NCBI GenBank assembly: GCA_910585275.1
Contig: CAJUCW010000003.1
Span: 1 to 64,000 of the forward strand
Source of the DNA: an uncultured Muribaculaceae bacterium
GTDB lineage: Bacteria > Bacteroidota > Bacteroidia > Bacteroidales > Muribaculaceae
Length of the DNA: 64,000 bases
Direction of reading: 5' to 3'
In this document: positions 35,860-45,391 of the stretch, piece by piece
Numbering within the stretch: the stretch's first letter is position 1
How the letters are laid out: each line of letters begins with the position of its first letter
Notes under the pieces: model-generated
Seen by the model: the letters and a program-made list of their open reading frames with translations, nothing else
Told to the model about the DNA's origin: nothing
Databases searched by the model: none
Translations under genes and position numbers: made by a program

Positions 35860-35891
35860 TTTGATATTCTAAATTATTATTATTAAATTTG
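35860..35891 (+). promoter_or_regulatory. Promoter of the HTH regulator gene
   Basis: TTTG (35860-35863), a 20-base spacer and TAAATTTG (35884-35891) match the Bacteroidetes consensus. The start codon at 35922 is about 24 bases after the predicted transcript start. Confidence 0.65.
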
Positions 35892-35921
35892 CAAACATAT
35901 AATTCAATAATTTAAACAGGC

Positions 35922-36539
35922 ATGCAAGAGGACAATATCACAATTCGTCTAAAATTCCTTATCCAAGAATTGGGAATCACTAATTCCGTATTCGCGGAAA
36001 ACTGTGGAATTTCGCGTGCAACCCTCTCTCAGCTCCTAACAGGACGCAACAAAAAAATCAGCGACATCATTATTGGCCAGATTCATGCAGCATACCCCTC
36101 TCTATCCATATTATGGCTCCTTTTCAATGAAGGAGAGATGTGGACGGGGAATGCGCAAGGGGATGCCAAAGACAGTAATCCTGACAAGGAGTACACTTCC
36201 AGTGCTCCTAATGGTAAAAGCGGCATATCGGAGGAATCAGATAGCGAATTCACAGAATTTGCCGAACCAGGCTTTACAAACACCCATAAAAATCCTTCCG
36301 AGAATACAGAATTCCCCACGCCTATACAGTCCGGCTACAAAAACGCCAAGGAAAATGGCGTTAACCGAGCGGATAAACCTACCCAAACATCAGATGCAAA
36401 GGGAATTAACAACTGTTTAAGCAGCGTTTATTTTTTTAACGAAATAGAAAATTTAAGAAGAAAAACTCGAAAAGTGGTTCAAATAACCGTATATTACGAC
36501 GATTCCACATTTGAATCTTTCTATCCAGGCAAAAAGTGA
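35922..36539 (+). CDS. XRE-type helix-turn-helix regulator
   Basis: A 205-residue protein. Residues 5-70 form a lambda-repressor-like HTH (IRLKFLIQELGITNSVFAEN, then GISRATLSQLLTGRNKKISD), ending in the YPSLSILWLLFNEGEMW block common in Bacteroidales regulators. The middle (75-160) is low-complexity, rich in Asn, Ser, Glu and Pro. The last 35 residues (NEIENLRRKTRKVVQITVYY) look like a conserved helix-plus-strand tail, probably for oligomerisation. It precedes a secreted T9SS-type protein gene by about 130 bp on the same strand. Confidence 0.8.
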   Translation: MQEDNITIRLKFLIQELGITNSVFAENCGISRATLSQLLTGRNKKISDIIIGQIHAAYPSLSILWLLFNEGEMWTGNAQGDAKDSNPDKEYTSSAPNGKSGISEESDSEFTEFAEPGFTNTHKNPSENTEFPTPIQSGYKNAKENGVNRADKPTQTSDAKGINNCLSSVYFFNEIENLRRKTRKVVQITVYYDDSTFESFYPGKK

Positions 36540-36670
36540 TAGCAAAATCCACAGTTTTAAAAGGGCAATAAGGTATTTTCCAAATTCGTTATATATAGAT
36601 GACAACATGGCTTCACACGACATGCGGCCATCTGAATTAATGTGCAACAATCCTCCAGCATATATTATAT

Positions 36671-38044
36671 ATGAAAAAGGAATTTCAATTTGCCCTACGG
36701 CATCATAAAGCAATTGCCACCGTTATTTGCTTCTCATCGTTTGTCTCGCTTTTCCCGTCGAATCTACAGTTCGACGGAAGCACGTTACAAGCCATTGAAA
36801 TCACTCCCGACAAGAACACAGGACTTGACAAATTATATGTGCTTTATGGCATGGACGGAGTGTCGGTCACTTATCACTCTTCTTCATCGTCGCCGGCCAA
36901 ATGGTATGTTTTCGGCAATACCGGAGGAGCGTTCGCAATTCCGGTTGAAAACGTAGTGTATGAAGGCAACAAATCTACGCTAACCACCCCGACAGGCAAT
37001 GCCGGATATATCATCGAAGACGGAGATAAAAAGTATTATTTCTGGCTCGTAGATTATAGTTCATATTCACTTACTTTAAACTCGATAATACCTTCTGACG
37101 AACAGGATTGCGAAAACACTATAATCGACATTGACGGTAAAGGAGAATCAATAAATTATTACACAATCAACGGACGTAGAGAAACATTATCGCGTGATAT
37201 TATTCTGGAATATTCCACTTTGCAATGGGATGACGAAACACATAATTTTAAAGAAATAATAATTAAAAAAAATATACCATATTTTTCTGAAAAAATATAT
37301 CTTATCCCGCCCGTATATTGCGCCACAATATTCAAGCTTTCGGGAGATAGATTTTTAAAAGAATGGAATCGAGAATTATCTTTGGAAAGCAATCGTTTTT
37401 ATCCCGTATCAGTAGATGTCATGACTGATGCCATTCAAGAAAGTATATCTGACAATGAAACCTCATCGAACCAAATCGGTTCGGAAACAGATGGATTGGG
37501 AGGTTCCGCCCCAGCCAACATATCTTTTAAAGCATACACTACAGATGCTGTAATGCATAATGAATGGCAGTTTGCAACAGATGAAAATTTTGAAAATATC
37601 ACGTATCGATTCAACGAACAAGACCTTGATTTTACTTTCACTGAAGAAGGTAATTATTATGTGAGATTTATTGGAAGCAACAGCGACGGTTCATGTGAAT
37701 CATACGGTGAAACCTACACCGTCAGCATCGGGTCATCAGAATTGAAAATACCTAATGCATTTTCACCGGATAATGACGGAATCAACGATATTTGGAAAGT
37801 CAGTTATCGATCTCTCCTCGACTTCGAATGTAGGATATTCGATCGGCAGGGACATGAGCTTTTCAAATTCAATAATCCTGACGAAGGATGGGATGGAAAA
37901 AGGAACGGTAAAACCGTAAGGCCCGGAGTATATTTTTATGTAATCAAAGCCACAGGTTCAGACGGTAAAAAATATAACAAAAGCGGTGATATAAATATCA
38001 TCCGATTTAAAGGAAGAAATAACCAAACAGGAGTAGAAAATTAA
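36671..38044 (+). CDS. Secreted protein with T9SS type B sorting domain
   Basis: A 457-residue protein with an N-terminal signal sequence (hydrophobic core about 14-30) and a C-terminal CHU_C/gliding-motility-associated domain: IPNAFSPDNDGINDIWKV, CRIFDRQGHELF, WDGKRNGKTVRPGVYFYVIK. This domain directs proteins through the type IX secretion system to the cell surface. The central part is beta-rich with an Ig/PKD-like segment (about 270-350), without an obvious enzyme motif. It ends 6 bp before uvrA, an unexpected partner; co-transcription is likely. Confidence 0.82.
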   Translation: MKKEFQFALRHHKAIATVICFSSFVSLFPSNLQFDGSTLQAIEITPDKNTGLDKLYVLYGMDGVSVTYHSSSSSPAKWYVFGNTGGAFAIPVENVVYEGNKSTLTTPTGNAGYIIEDGDKKYYFWLVDYSSYSLTLNSIIPSDEQDCENTIIDIDGKGESINYYTINGRRETLSRDIILEYSTLQWDDETHNFKEIIIKKNIPYFSEKIYLIPPVYCATIFKLSGDRFLKEWNRELSLESNRFYPVSVDVMTDAIQESISDNETSSNQIGSETDGLGGSAPANISFKAYTTDAVMHNEWQFATDENFENITYRFNEQDLDFTFTEEGNYYVRFIGSNSDGSCESYGETYTVSIGSSELKIPNAFSPDNDGINDIWKVSYRSLLDFECRIFDRQGHELFKFNNPDEGWDGKRNGKTVRPGVYFYVIKATGSDGKKYNKSGDINIIRFKGRNNQTGVEN

Positions 38045-38050
38045 CTAATT

Positions 38051-40885
38051 ATGGAAAACATATATTCAGCCACCGATGCGGTGGAAGTTTACGGGGCGAG
38101 AGTCCACAATCTAAAAAACATCGACGTGACTATTCCCCACAATTTTTTATGTGTAGTCACAGGGTTAAGCGGCTGTGGAAAATCCTCGCTTGCATTCGAC
38201 ACTATATTTGCAGAAGGCCAAAGAAGATATATCGAGACTTTTTCGGCATACGCGCGCAATATGTTAGGCTCTCTCGAACGTCCCGACGTAGATAAAATTA
38301 CCGGCCTGAGTCCGGTAATCAGCATCGAACAAAAGACAGTCAATAAGAATCCGCGAAGCACAATCGGCACCACTACCGAAATCTATGATTTTTTCAGACT
38401 GCTATATGCACGTCTCGGAGAAGCCCGCAGCTATATTTCAGGAAAGCCGATGGTAAAATATTCAAAAGATAAAATCATATCGCTGCTTCTTGAAAAATAT
38501 GACGACCGGAAAATTCAAATTCTTGCTCCGCTTGTGAAAAACAGGAAAGGACATTATAAAGAACTTTTCGAAAATCTGCGTAAGAAAGGATACCTCAATG
38601 TCAGAATTGACGGAGTGGTAAAAGAACTTGTATATGGAATGAAACTTGACCGTTACAAGAATCATTCCATTGAACTTGTCGTTGACAGATTAAGAGTGAA
38701 AGGGAGCGATGTGCAACGTCTCCGTTCTACAGTTGACGAAGCGTTGAAACAAGGAGGCAAACAAATGATGGTTCTCGACATGGACACGAACCAAGTGCGC
38801 CACTATAGCCAGCTCCTGATGGACTCTGAAAACGGCATATCATATCCGGAACCTGCACCGCATAATTTCTCCTTTAATTCACCTCAAGGTTATTGCAATA
38901 AATGCAAAGGTCTTGGAGTCGTAAATATCGTGGACGAGGCGAAAGTTATTCCCGACAAAAAAATGTCTATATACGACGGAGGAATCGCACCTCTCGGTAA
39001 ATATAAAAATTCACTTATATTCTGGCAAATCGAGGCAATCTGCCAACTCTATGGAAAAAATTTGAAAACTCCTATCAATGAACTTCCGCAAGAAGCCATT
39101 GATGATATCCTCAACGGCACAGATCAACGTCTCGACCTTAGAAACGCCACAATGTCAACTTCGCATTATCCCGTGAACTACGACGGCCTGGTGAAATATA
39201 TCGAGATGCAACAAAGCGATGATGCCGGCACTGCAGCAAACAAATGGAGCGGACAATTTTTTTCCAAATGCGTATGTCCGGAATGCGGAGGACGCAGACT
39301 CAATAAAATCGCATTGAGTTACTTTATCGATGACAAAAGCATCGCGGATGTCGCATCCATGGACATTGCCGAACTATTTGAATGGACAAAAACTCTTGAA
39401 GAAAAAGTCGAACCTGAAAGGAGAGTGGTGGCAAGGGAAGTCTTGAAGGAAATCAACAGCCGCTTGAGCTTCCTTCTTGACGTAGGACTCGAATATCTTT
39501 CGCTCAACAGAAGTAGCTCCTCGCTTAGCGGAGGGGAAAGTCAGCGTATTCGTCTTGCCACACAAATCGGCTCAAAACTCGTCAACGTGCTTTACATCCT
39601 TGACGAACCTTCCATCGGTTTGCACCAAAGAGACAATGTAAGGCTAATCAACAGCCTGAAACAATTACGTGACACAGGCAATTCTATTATTGTAGTGGAA
39701 CACGACAAAGATATAATGGAAGAAGCCGATTATATCATCGACATAGGCCCCGGGGCAGGACGCCACGGCGGAGAAGTAATGTTTCAAGGGAAAGTGGACG
39801 ACCTAAAGAAAACCCATTCACTCACGGCTTCATATCTGAACGGAGAAAAAAATATTGAAATTCCTTCGGAAAGGAGAAAAGGCAATGGCAAATATCTTGA
39901 AATCAAAGGTGCTACGGGTCATAATCTAAAAGGTGTTGATTTGAAATTACCATTGGGAATGTTCACATGCGTGACCGGTGTCAGCGGAAGCGGCAAATCA
40001 TCGTTGATCAATGGCACGCTGCATCCTCTACTTAGCCAGAAATTCTATCGTTCGCTCCAAGAGCCATTACCGTACAAAGAAGTAATGGGCATCGAAAACA
40101 TTGATAAAGTAGTAACGGTAGATCAATCTCCCCTCGGAAGGTCACCACGTTCTAATCCGGCCACATATACTGGAGTCTTTACCGAAATTCGTAAATTATT
40201 TGTTGAGCTTCCGGATTCCAAAATAAGAGGATATAAACCCGGAAGGTTTTCTTTCAACATTGCCGGAGGAAGATGCGAAACATGCAAAGGCAACGGCTAT
40301 AGGACAATCGAGATGAACTTTTTACCCGACGTCTTGGTTCCGTGCGAAACCTGTCATGGCAAAAGGTATAACCGAGAAACCCTTGAAGTGAGGTTTAAAG
40401 GGAAATCCATTTCGGATGTCCTGGATATGACCGTGAACCAAGCGGTGGAATTTTTTGAGAACGTTCCTGCCATACTCAAGAAAATCAAAGTTCTTCAAGA
40501 CATCGGTCTGGGCTACATTAAGCTCGGTCAGCCGTCAAGCACTTTGAGCGGAGGTGAAAACCAACGAGTGAAGCTTGCAACAGAGCTTGCTAAAAAAGAC
40601 ACCGGAAAAACACTCTTTATTCTCGACGAGCCTACAACAGGACTCCATTTTGAAGATATACGGGTTCTTTTGAAAGTAATCAACCGTCTTGCCGACAAAG
40701 GAAATACCATAGTGATTATCGAACATAACCTCGATGTGATAAAGTCGGCCGATTATATCATTGACCTTGGTCCTGAAGGAGGGCGAGAGGGAGGTTTGAT
40801 TGTGGCTCAAGGCACTCCAGAGACTGTGGCGAATACCAACACCCATACTGCAAGATTTTTAAAAGAAGAATTGGAACGAAAATAA
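38051..40885 (+). CDS. uvrA: Excinuclease ABC subunit A
   Basis: A 944-residue UvrA, the damage-sensing ATPase of nucleotide excision repair. Two ABC modules are visible: Walker A GLSGCGKSSLAFDT and GVSGSGKSSLINGT; signature motifs SGGESQR and SGGENQR; and Walker B regions ILDEPSIGLHQRD and ILDEPTTGLHFED. Zinc cysteine modules (CNKCKG, CPECGG, CETCKG, CETCHG) are complete. It follows the T9SS cargo gene by 6 bp and ends about 90 bp before a strong terminator. Confidence 0.96.
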   Translation: MENIYSATDAVEVYGARVHNLKNIDVTIPHNFLCVVTGLSGCGKSSLAFDTIFAEGQRRYIETFSAYARNMLGSLERPDVDKITGLSPVISIEQKTVNKNPRSTIGTTTEIYDFFRLLYARLGEARSYISGKPMVKYSKDKIISLLLEKYDDRKIQILAPLVKNRKGHYKELFENLRKKGYLNVRIDGVVKELVYGMKLDRYKNHSIELVVDRLRVKGSDVQRLRSTVDEALKQGGKQMMVLDMDTNQVRHYSQLLMDSENGISYPEPAPHNFSFNSPQGYCNKCKGLGVVNIVDEAKVIPDKKMSIYDGGIAPLGKYKNSLIFWQIEAICQLYGKNLKTPINELPQEAIDDILNGTDQRLDLRNATMSTSHYPVNYDGLVKYIEMQQSDDAGTAANKWSGQFFSKCVCPECGGRRLNKIALSYFIDDKSIADVASMDIAELFEWTKTLEEKVEPERRVVAREVLKEINSRLSFLLDVGLEYLSLNRSSSSLSGGESQRIRLATQIGSKLVNVLYILDEPSIGLHQRDNVRLINSLKQLRDTGNSIIVVEHDKDIMEEADYIIDIGPGAGRHGGEVMFQGKVDDLKKTHSLTASYLNGEKNIEIPSERRKGNGKYLEIKGATGHNLKGVDLKLPLGMFTCVTGVSGSGKSSLINGTLHPLLSQKFYRSLQEPLPYKEVMGIENIDKVVTVDQSPLGRSPRSNPATYTGVFTEIRKLFVELPDSKIRGYKPGRFSFNIAGGRCETCKGNGYRTIEMNFLPDVLVPCETCHGKRYNRETLEVRFKGKSISDVLDMTVNQAVEFFENVPAILKKIKVLQDIGLGYIKLGQPSSTLSGGENQRVKLATELAKKDTGKTLFILDEPTTGLHFEDIRVLLKVINRLADKGNTIVIIEHNLDVIKSADYIIDLGPEGGREGGLIVAQGTPETVANTNTHTARFLKEELERK

Positions 40886-41241
40886 TCGATACATCATTCT
40901 ATAGATTTTGCAAAAGCATCTCTGATTACACAAAATGAAATAAACAAAGCGTTTTGTTGTTGTCACTAAAATTGCAGAATAATGCTTCCGACTAATTCGG
41001 AAGCATTATTTTTGTATTCAGAAGATCGGCGAAAAGAGATTACAGTCAGCCAGTTTCATCCCATATTCTATATTATCCATAATCACTATTATGTTAAATA
41101 GGATGTGTGGAAAATAAATTTTATACTGAATCCCCTATACTTTGAACAAAATTTTGCTATCGCAGGCTCTCGCATCATAAATTTATCGTTTCTTTTTATT
41201 AAATTTGTACAACATATTATTAATTCATTAATTTATTTACC
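40886..41241. other. Intergenic region between uvrA and the AlbA_2 gene
   Basis: It contains the uvrA terminator (40978-41010) and, near the right end, TAAATTTG at 41200-41207, a good -7 box without a clear -33 partner, about 35 bases before the next start codon. Nothing else is recognised. Confidence 0.5.
40978..41010 (+). terminator. Terminator after uvrA
   Basis: AATAATGCTTCCGA (40978-40991) pairs perfectly with 40997-41010 around a 5-base loop, followed by TTTGTATT. Confidence 0.85.
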
Positions 41242-44200
41242 ATGTTATCTTCTGAACTAAAACAAGGACATTCATACCGTTTCGAGGTTTTGAAAGACCG
41301 TTCGTCAAGAAAATTCTACAAGATACAAACAGACGATGGCGTAGAGTTTTCCCTGCAAAAATTTAAATTCCAACAGAACCAACCTATTCCGGATTTTATA
41401 CGATGTTATGTCAAATCGCTCTACCCTCTTACATTGGGTCAAGACATTTCAATCTTTATCAACGATTTTTATTCCGAAGGTAAAGAATATGACTTTAAAG
41501 TAAAATCAGTAAAGAACGATTCTGTACAAGTTTACGAACTCGAAGATGAACACGATTTATGTTTCAGGCTTTATAATGCTCCGGAATCACTATCAATCGG
41601 AAGCAGAATTAAATGTAAAATAGTAAAAATAAGAGGGGTAAATGTAACCTTAAAATATGTCGGCACCCTATCTACAAAGTTGCCTCTCGAATTTTTAGAC
41701 CTTTCCCAATGGCTTTCTTCTCTCGGAATACCACGACATCACGAAGCCTATCTTAACCTTATCGAAACCATACCGGCGTTCCAGACCACACTCCTTAAAT
41801 ACGATGAAGGGAGTCCGGATTGGATTATTGAATTGCTCAAAGCCACATCTGAAAACATAACAGATTGGCTTATAGAATGTAGAGATGACCGCAAGCTATT
41901 GGCAAAGACTGTATCCCGGATGACAATAGCAAGAAGACTTGCATTGATTATAATAGAAGAATCGGACTATCTTAGAAATTGCAATGCAGAACAACGTTCT
42001 ATGTTGCAATCACGGCTTTCATATTATGTCGAATTGTTCGATCAATACGAGCAAGGAGCTACAAGAATATTAAACAAGACCTATGAGGAATTTATCGACA
42101 AGATGTTCAGGCGACTAAAAAAAGCCGGATATCTTTATAAACCCTCCAAGCAATTCCGGATAATGATGACAATCCTCAAGTTGCGTCCGGAACTTATAAA
42201 TACCCGCATGGGCGAACTCTTTGAGGCCTTACATAACTGGGAGCTATCAAATTGGCAATCGGAACCTTTCAGGGGTGCGCTTGTACAGCAACTTCAGATA
42301 TTCATTAAAGAGAATTGCGGACAAATCAATCTACTCCCCGCCAATGATTCAAGCGAGGACAACAAAGCAATTATCAGAATGATTCTTGCCATTGCAGTGC
42401 AAAGCATTCTTGCCACGGAATCAGACGACGTTGACCTCACCATCAACCGTGCCATGCTGTATCGGTATATATCTTATCTGAATCCTGATAACGTACGCAC
42501 GTTGCTCGATAAAGGGGCTGAAGCTATACTTGGTTCGGAACATCCATCGGAGTTCACCTGGAACGATACCGACCACCCCACCCTACTTATGGAGAAATCG
42601 TCACATCCTTTTGCATATTCGGAAGAACGAGAGAATCTTGTCAAGACCTATTCTACGTCGAAGGCATCGGTTCAACTCAGGGCTGGCAATATCCATATTA
42701 TAGCAAAGAATGCAGAGCCGGAATCAACCGTCATTCCCAACAATCTGATTGATTGGCTTAGTCCGAAGATTTCGATTGAAGACGATATTAAGGTGCAAAA
42801 TCTAAGGAAAACCAAAGATTTGAAAACTTATGGCAAAATGTGGGACGAAATCGGATGGTCGATTTTCGGTGAAGAACAAACCGCAGGTTCTGTAATTGAA
42901 AAAAAGGCTCCTTTCAGCGGAGAAGACGTGAAGGTTGTGATTGACGATTTCCGGATACTCAATTATGGTCCGGAGAAACAACGACTCCAGTTCCATTGCA
43001 CAATTCACGATGAAATGTATGTGGGCGAAGGCTGGATGCCTTGTGATTCTTACCATATGATAGGTTGGCTTTCCAGCAGAGACGTGCCCGGAAACTACGA
43101 CGGATCGTTGTCTTTCTCTCTTGACGAGAAAGGGACACCTCTCCTGTTCAACGCCACGGTCAGCAAACGCGACGACAAGCTTATATTTTCCATGAAATCG
43201 CAGATAGAAGACTATCTTCTTGAGACATCATGGACCGGAGAAGAAAGCGTATGTATTGTGACGCATTTTGACAGGCACAACAATGTCTGGCTTTGCCTTT
43301 CCGAGAAAGGATGTACGTTTAAAGTGCATTGCGACGAATCGACCTCCCATCTTTTCGAGGGAATGCTTGTAAGAGTAAAGTGTCTGGAGCCTGACAGATC
43401 AAGCACCACCACCCAATTTTTCATTGGAGAATTATCGGAAAACCAAGAAGACATTCCGGCTTCAATCAAAAAATCGCTGTGCCTGATGAATCTTATGCAG
43501 GGTCTGGGAGAATCATTGGAAGAGATTTCGAACGAAGACTCCGAAGTCGTTGAAATTGAGGAAGTGATGACACGAGAGGAGCTTCTTGAAATAATCTATA
43601 TGTTCCAACGTTGCGCATTCTCTGAAACCGAATATATAAAGGCATTCAACTATCTCGGCGTAGCCTCCATATTATGTAGGCTTGCCGAAGAAAAGAAACT
43701 TCTGAAAGAGATTTCAACCCACATGGAGTTGCTTCAACTTCTTCAAGATTTCGGAAAGAACCAGAAAATCGACATGGAATGGCTCATAAACTGCGAGCAG
43801 AAAATTAAAGACACCCCTATGCTTGAGCGTCTTTTCACGCGCCTGAAGATTGTGGCCGATATAGACCTTGGTGAAAGCACCGACTGGCTCTGGAACGTGA
43901 GAAGAAATCCAAGGAACGAAACGGAACAGCGACTGGCCTCTTTAGTTTTGTCGTTCAACATGCTTCCTAAGGAACTTGACAGGACAAGGAAGGAGATTAT
44001 GAAAGAAATAACCACCTTGCTCAATGTTAACAACACGGCCCCCTCTTCGAAATATTATGGCGACGAATCACAGACCGTGGAATTCAAAAGCAGCCTGATT
44101 TATTCCACGAGCGGAGGCGGACGGCCCGACTTCAAAACGCAGCTGCATGAAATCATTCACGTAATCTGCGGCTTCATGAATGCGAGGGGCGGTACACTCT

Positions 44201-45318
44201 ATATAGGGGTCAACGACTCCGGTTATGAAAACGGCCTTGACGATGATATAGCCTACAGGCGTAGCCACGGGCTGAAGCCAACCATAGATAGCATGATGGT
44301 TGATTTGCAAAACCATCTTGACCGCACAATGCCAATGCATGCGAAAGACCATTGGGAAATTGAATCAGACCCGGAATCAAAGAAAGGTGTAATCATTGTC
44401 CGTGTACTTCCGGTGGAAGAACCAGTGGAATACGACGGTATAATTTATGTCAGGTCCAGTTCGACTACCAAGCCACGCCTTGATGACCAACGGGAAGAGT
44501 TTATTAAAAACCGAAGCCACAATTACCAGCTGCTCATGAAAATCTGGGGAGTAGGACAGGAAGACCCTTCCAAAGTTGCAGATTCTGAAAGCACTGAAGG
44601 AAATAAATCTCAGGATGATTCTTTACCACGTAAATCTGTAGTTTCCCATGAGCCCGATGCAGATGCCAGCCATTCGGCTAAGGAAAACGACGAACCGTGC
44701 CATATCGGAACCGGCAACCATCGACTGAACGTGCTTCACAACTATGAACCTAACTTCGTACTTCCGCATCTATACGTCTATTTTATGGAAAATAAATCAG
44801 TGATGCTTTCGCACGAAGACGCATTCACGGATTATGAGAAAGAATGCAGGCTTGCACTTGCCATAAAAGAAAAGGAGAAATACGGATTCCTTCTCCTGAC
44901 GTATTCCGACGGCTATGTGGTAAAGTATCCAATAAACGGCTTCCCGCAATATCTTAAAAACGAAATCCGCACGCACAGGCAGTCTCCTGTCCTCAATTTT
45001 GTTAACATAGGCAACGACAGCGATTATCTCCTAAGCGTTGTAAAGGCTCCGTACGGCGGTTTGTTCTACCGAATAGACAGCATATCCTGCGTGCCCGAAT
45101 CAACCAATCTTGACGACAACGGAACTCCCCTATGCGATTCCGAACACACAATCATCACCCAGGAGATTGTCAGTCCAGAAAAACTGGGATTCTTCGACTC
45201 CGATGCCATAAACAAAGAATCTCGATTCTTTGGAGCACCCGTGCCGATGGGAGACGGAACACTTTCTGAACAAGAGCGTATCGATAAGCTCCTAAAACCG
45301 GTGGTTCATTATGAATGA
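41242..45318 (+). CDS. Giant AlbA_2 (Schlafen-type) domain protein
   Basis: A 1358-residue cytosolic protein. Residues 1-145 look like two OB/S1-like beta-barrels (GHSYRFEVLKD; GSRIKCKIVKIRGVNVTLKY). A long helical middle follows, with another OB-like segment near 665-735. An AlbA_2 domain spans about 940-1095: TVEFKSSL with Glu947, FMNARGGTLYIGVNDSG, and GIIYVRSSSTTKPR. An acidic linker (1105-1155) leads to a C-terminal beta-rich domain (YGFLLLTYSDGYVVKYPING). AlbA_2 occurs in Schlafen nucleases and in many bacterial regulators and putative defence proteins. The overall architecture is not one I recognise. Nucleic-acid binding is inferred; function unknown. Confidence 0.75.
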   Translation: MLSSELKQGHSYRFEVLKDRSSRKFYKIQTDDGVEFSLQKFKFQQNQPIPDFIRCYVKSLYPLTLGQDISIFINDFYSEGKEYDFKVKSVKNDSVQVYELEDEHDLCFRLYNAPESLSIGSRIKCKIVKIRGVNVTLKYVGTLSTKLPLEFLDLSQWLSSLGIPRHHEAYLNLIETIPAFQTTLLKYDEGSPDWIIELLKATSENITDWLIECRDDRKLLAKTVSRMTIARRLALIIIEESDYLRNCNAEQRSMLQSRLSYYVELFDQYEQGATRILNKTYEEFIDKMFRRLKKAGYLYKPSKQFRIMMTILKLRPELINTRMGELFEALHNWELSNWQSEPFRGALVQQLQIFIKENCGQINLLPANDSSEDNKAIIRMILAIAVQSILATESDDVDLTINRAMLYRYISYLNPDNVRTLLDKGAEAILGSEHPSEFTWNDTDHPTLLMEKSSHPFAYSEERENLVKTYSTSKASVQLRAGNIHIIAKNAEPESTVIPNNLIDWLSPKISIEDDIKVQNLRKTKDLKTYGKMWDEIGWSIFGEEQTAGSVIEKKAPFSGEDVKVVIDDFRILNYGPEKQRLQFHCTIHDEMYVGEGWMPCDSYHMIGWLSSRDVPGNYDGSLSFSLDEKGTPLLFNATVSKRDDKLIFSMKSQIEDYLLETSWTGEESVCIVTHFDRHNNVWLCLSEKGCTFKVHCDESTSHLFEGMLVRVKCLEPDRSSTTTQFFIGELSENQEDIPASIKKSLCLMNLMQGLGESLEEISNEDSEVVEIEEVMTREELLEIIYMFQRCAFSETEYIKAFNYLGVASILCRLAEEKKLLKEISTHMELLQLLQDFGKNQKIDMEWLINCEQKIKDTPMLERLFTRLKIVADIDLGESTDWLWNVRRNPRNETEQRLASLVLSFNMLPKELDRTRKEIMKEITTLLNVNNTAPSSKYYGDESQTVEFKSSLIYSTSGGGRPDFKTQLHEIIHVICGFMNARGGTLYIGVNDSGYENGLDDDIAYRRSHGLKPTIDSMMVDLQNHLDRTMPMHAKDHWEIESDPESKKGVIIVRVLPVEEPVEYDGIIYVRSSSTTKPRLDDQREEFIKNRSHNYQLLMKIWGVGQEDPSKVADSESTEGNKSQDDSLPRKSVVSHEPDADASHSAKENDEPCHIGTGNHRLNVLHNYEPNFVLPHLYVYFMENKSVMLSHEDAFTDYEKECRLALAIKEKEKYGFLLLTYSDGYVVKYPINGFPQYLKNEIRTHRQSPVLNFVNIGNDSDYLLSVVKAPYGGLFYRIDSISCVPESTNLDDNGTPLCDSEHTIITQEIVSPEKLGFFDSDAINKESRFFGAPVPMGDGTLSEQERIDKLLKPVVHYE

Positions 45319-45382
45319 ATCTTGTATTAAACTTAACGCCCGACTCGATTCGAGCCGGGCGTTAAGTTTAATACAAGATTCA
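45318..45382. terminator. Very long perfect hairpin at convergent gene ends
   Basis: The 26 bases at 45318-45343 are the exact reverse complement of 45357-45382. Inside, CTCGA-T-TCGAG extends the pairing apart from one mismatch. The left arm begins at the last base of the AlbA_2 stop codon. No T-run follows either arm, so it is a structural rather than textbook terminator, possibly bidirectional, between convergent genes. Confidence 0.65.
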
Positions 45383-45391
45383 GATAGAAAT

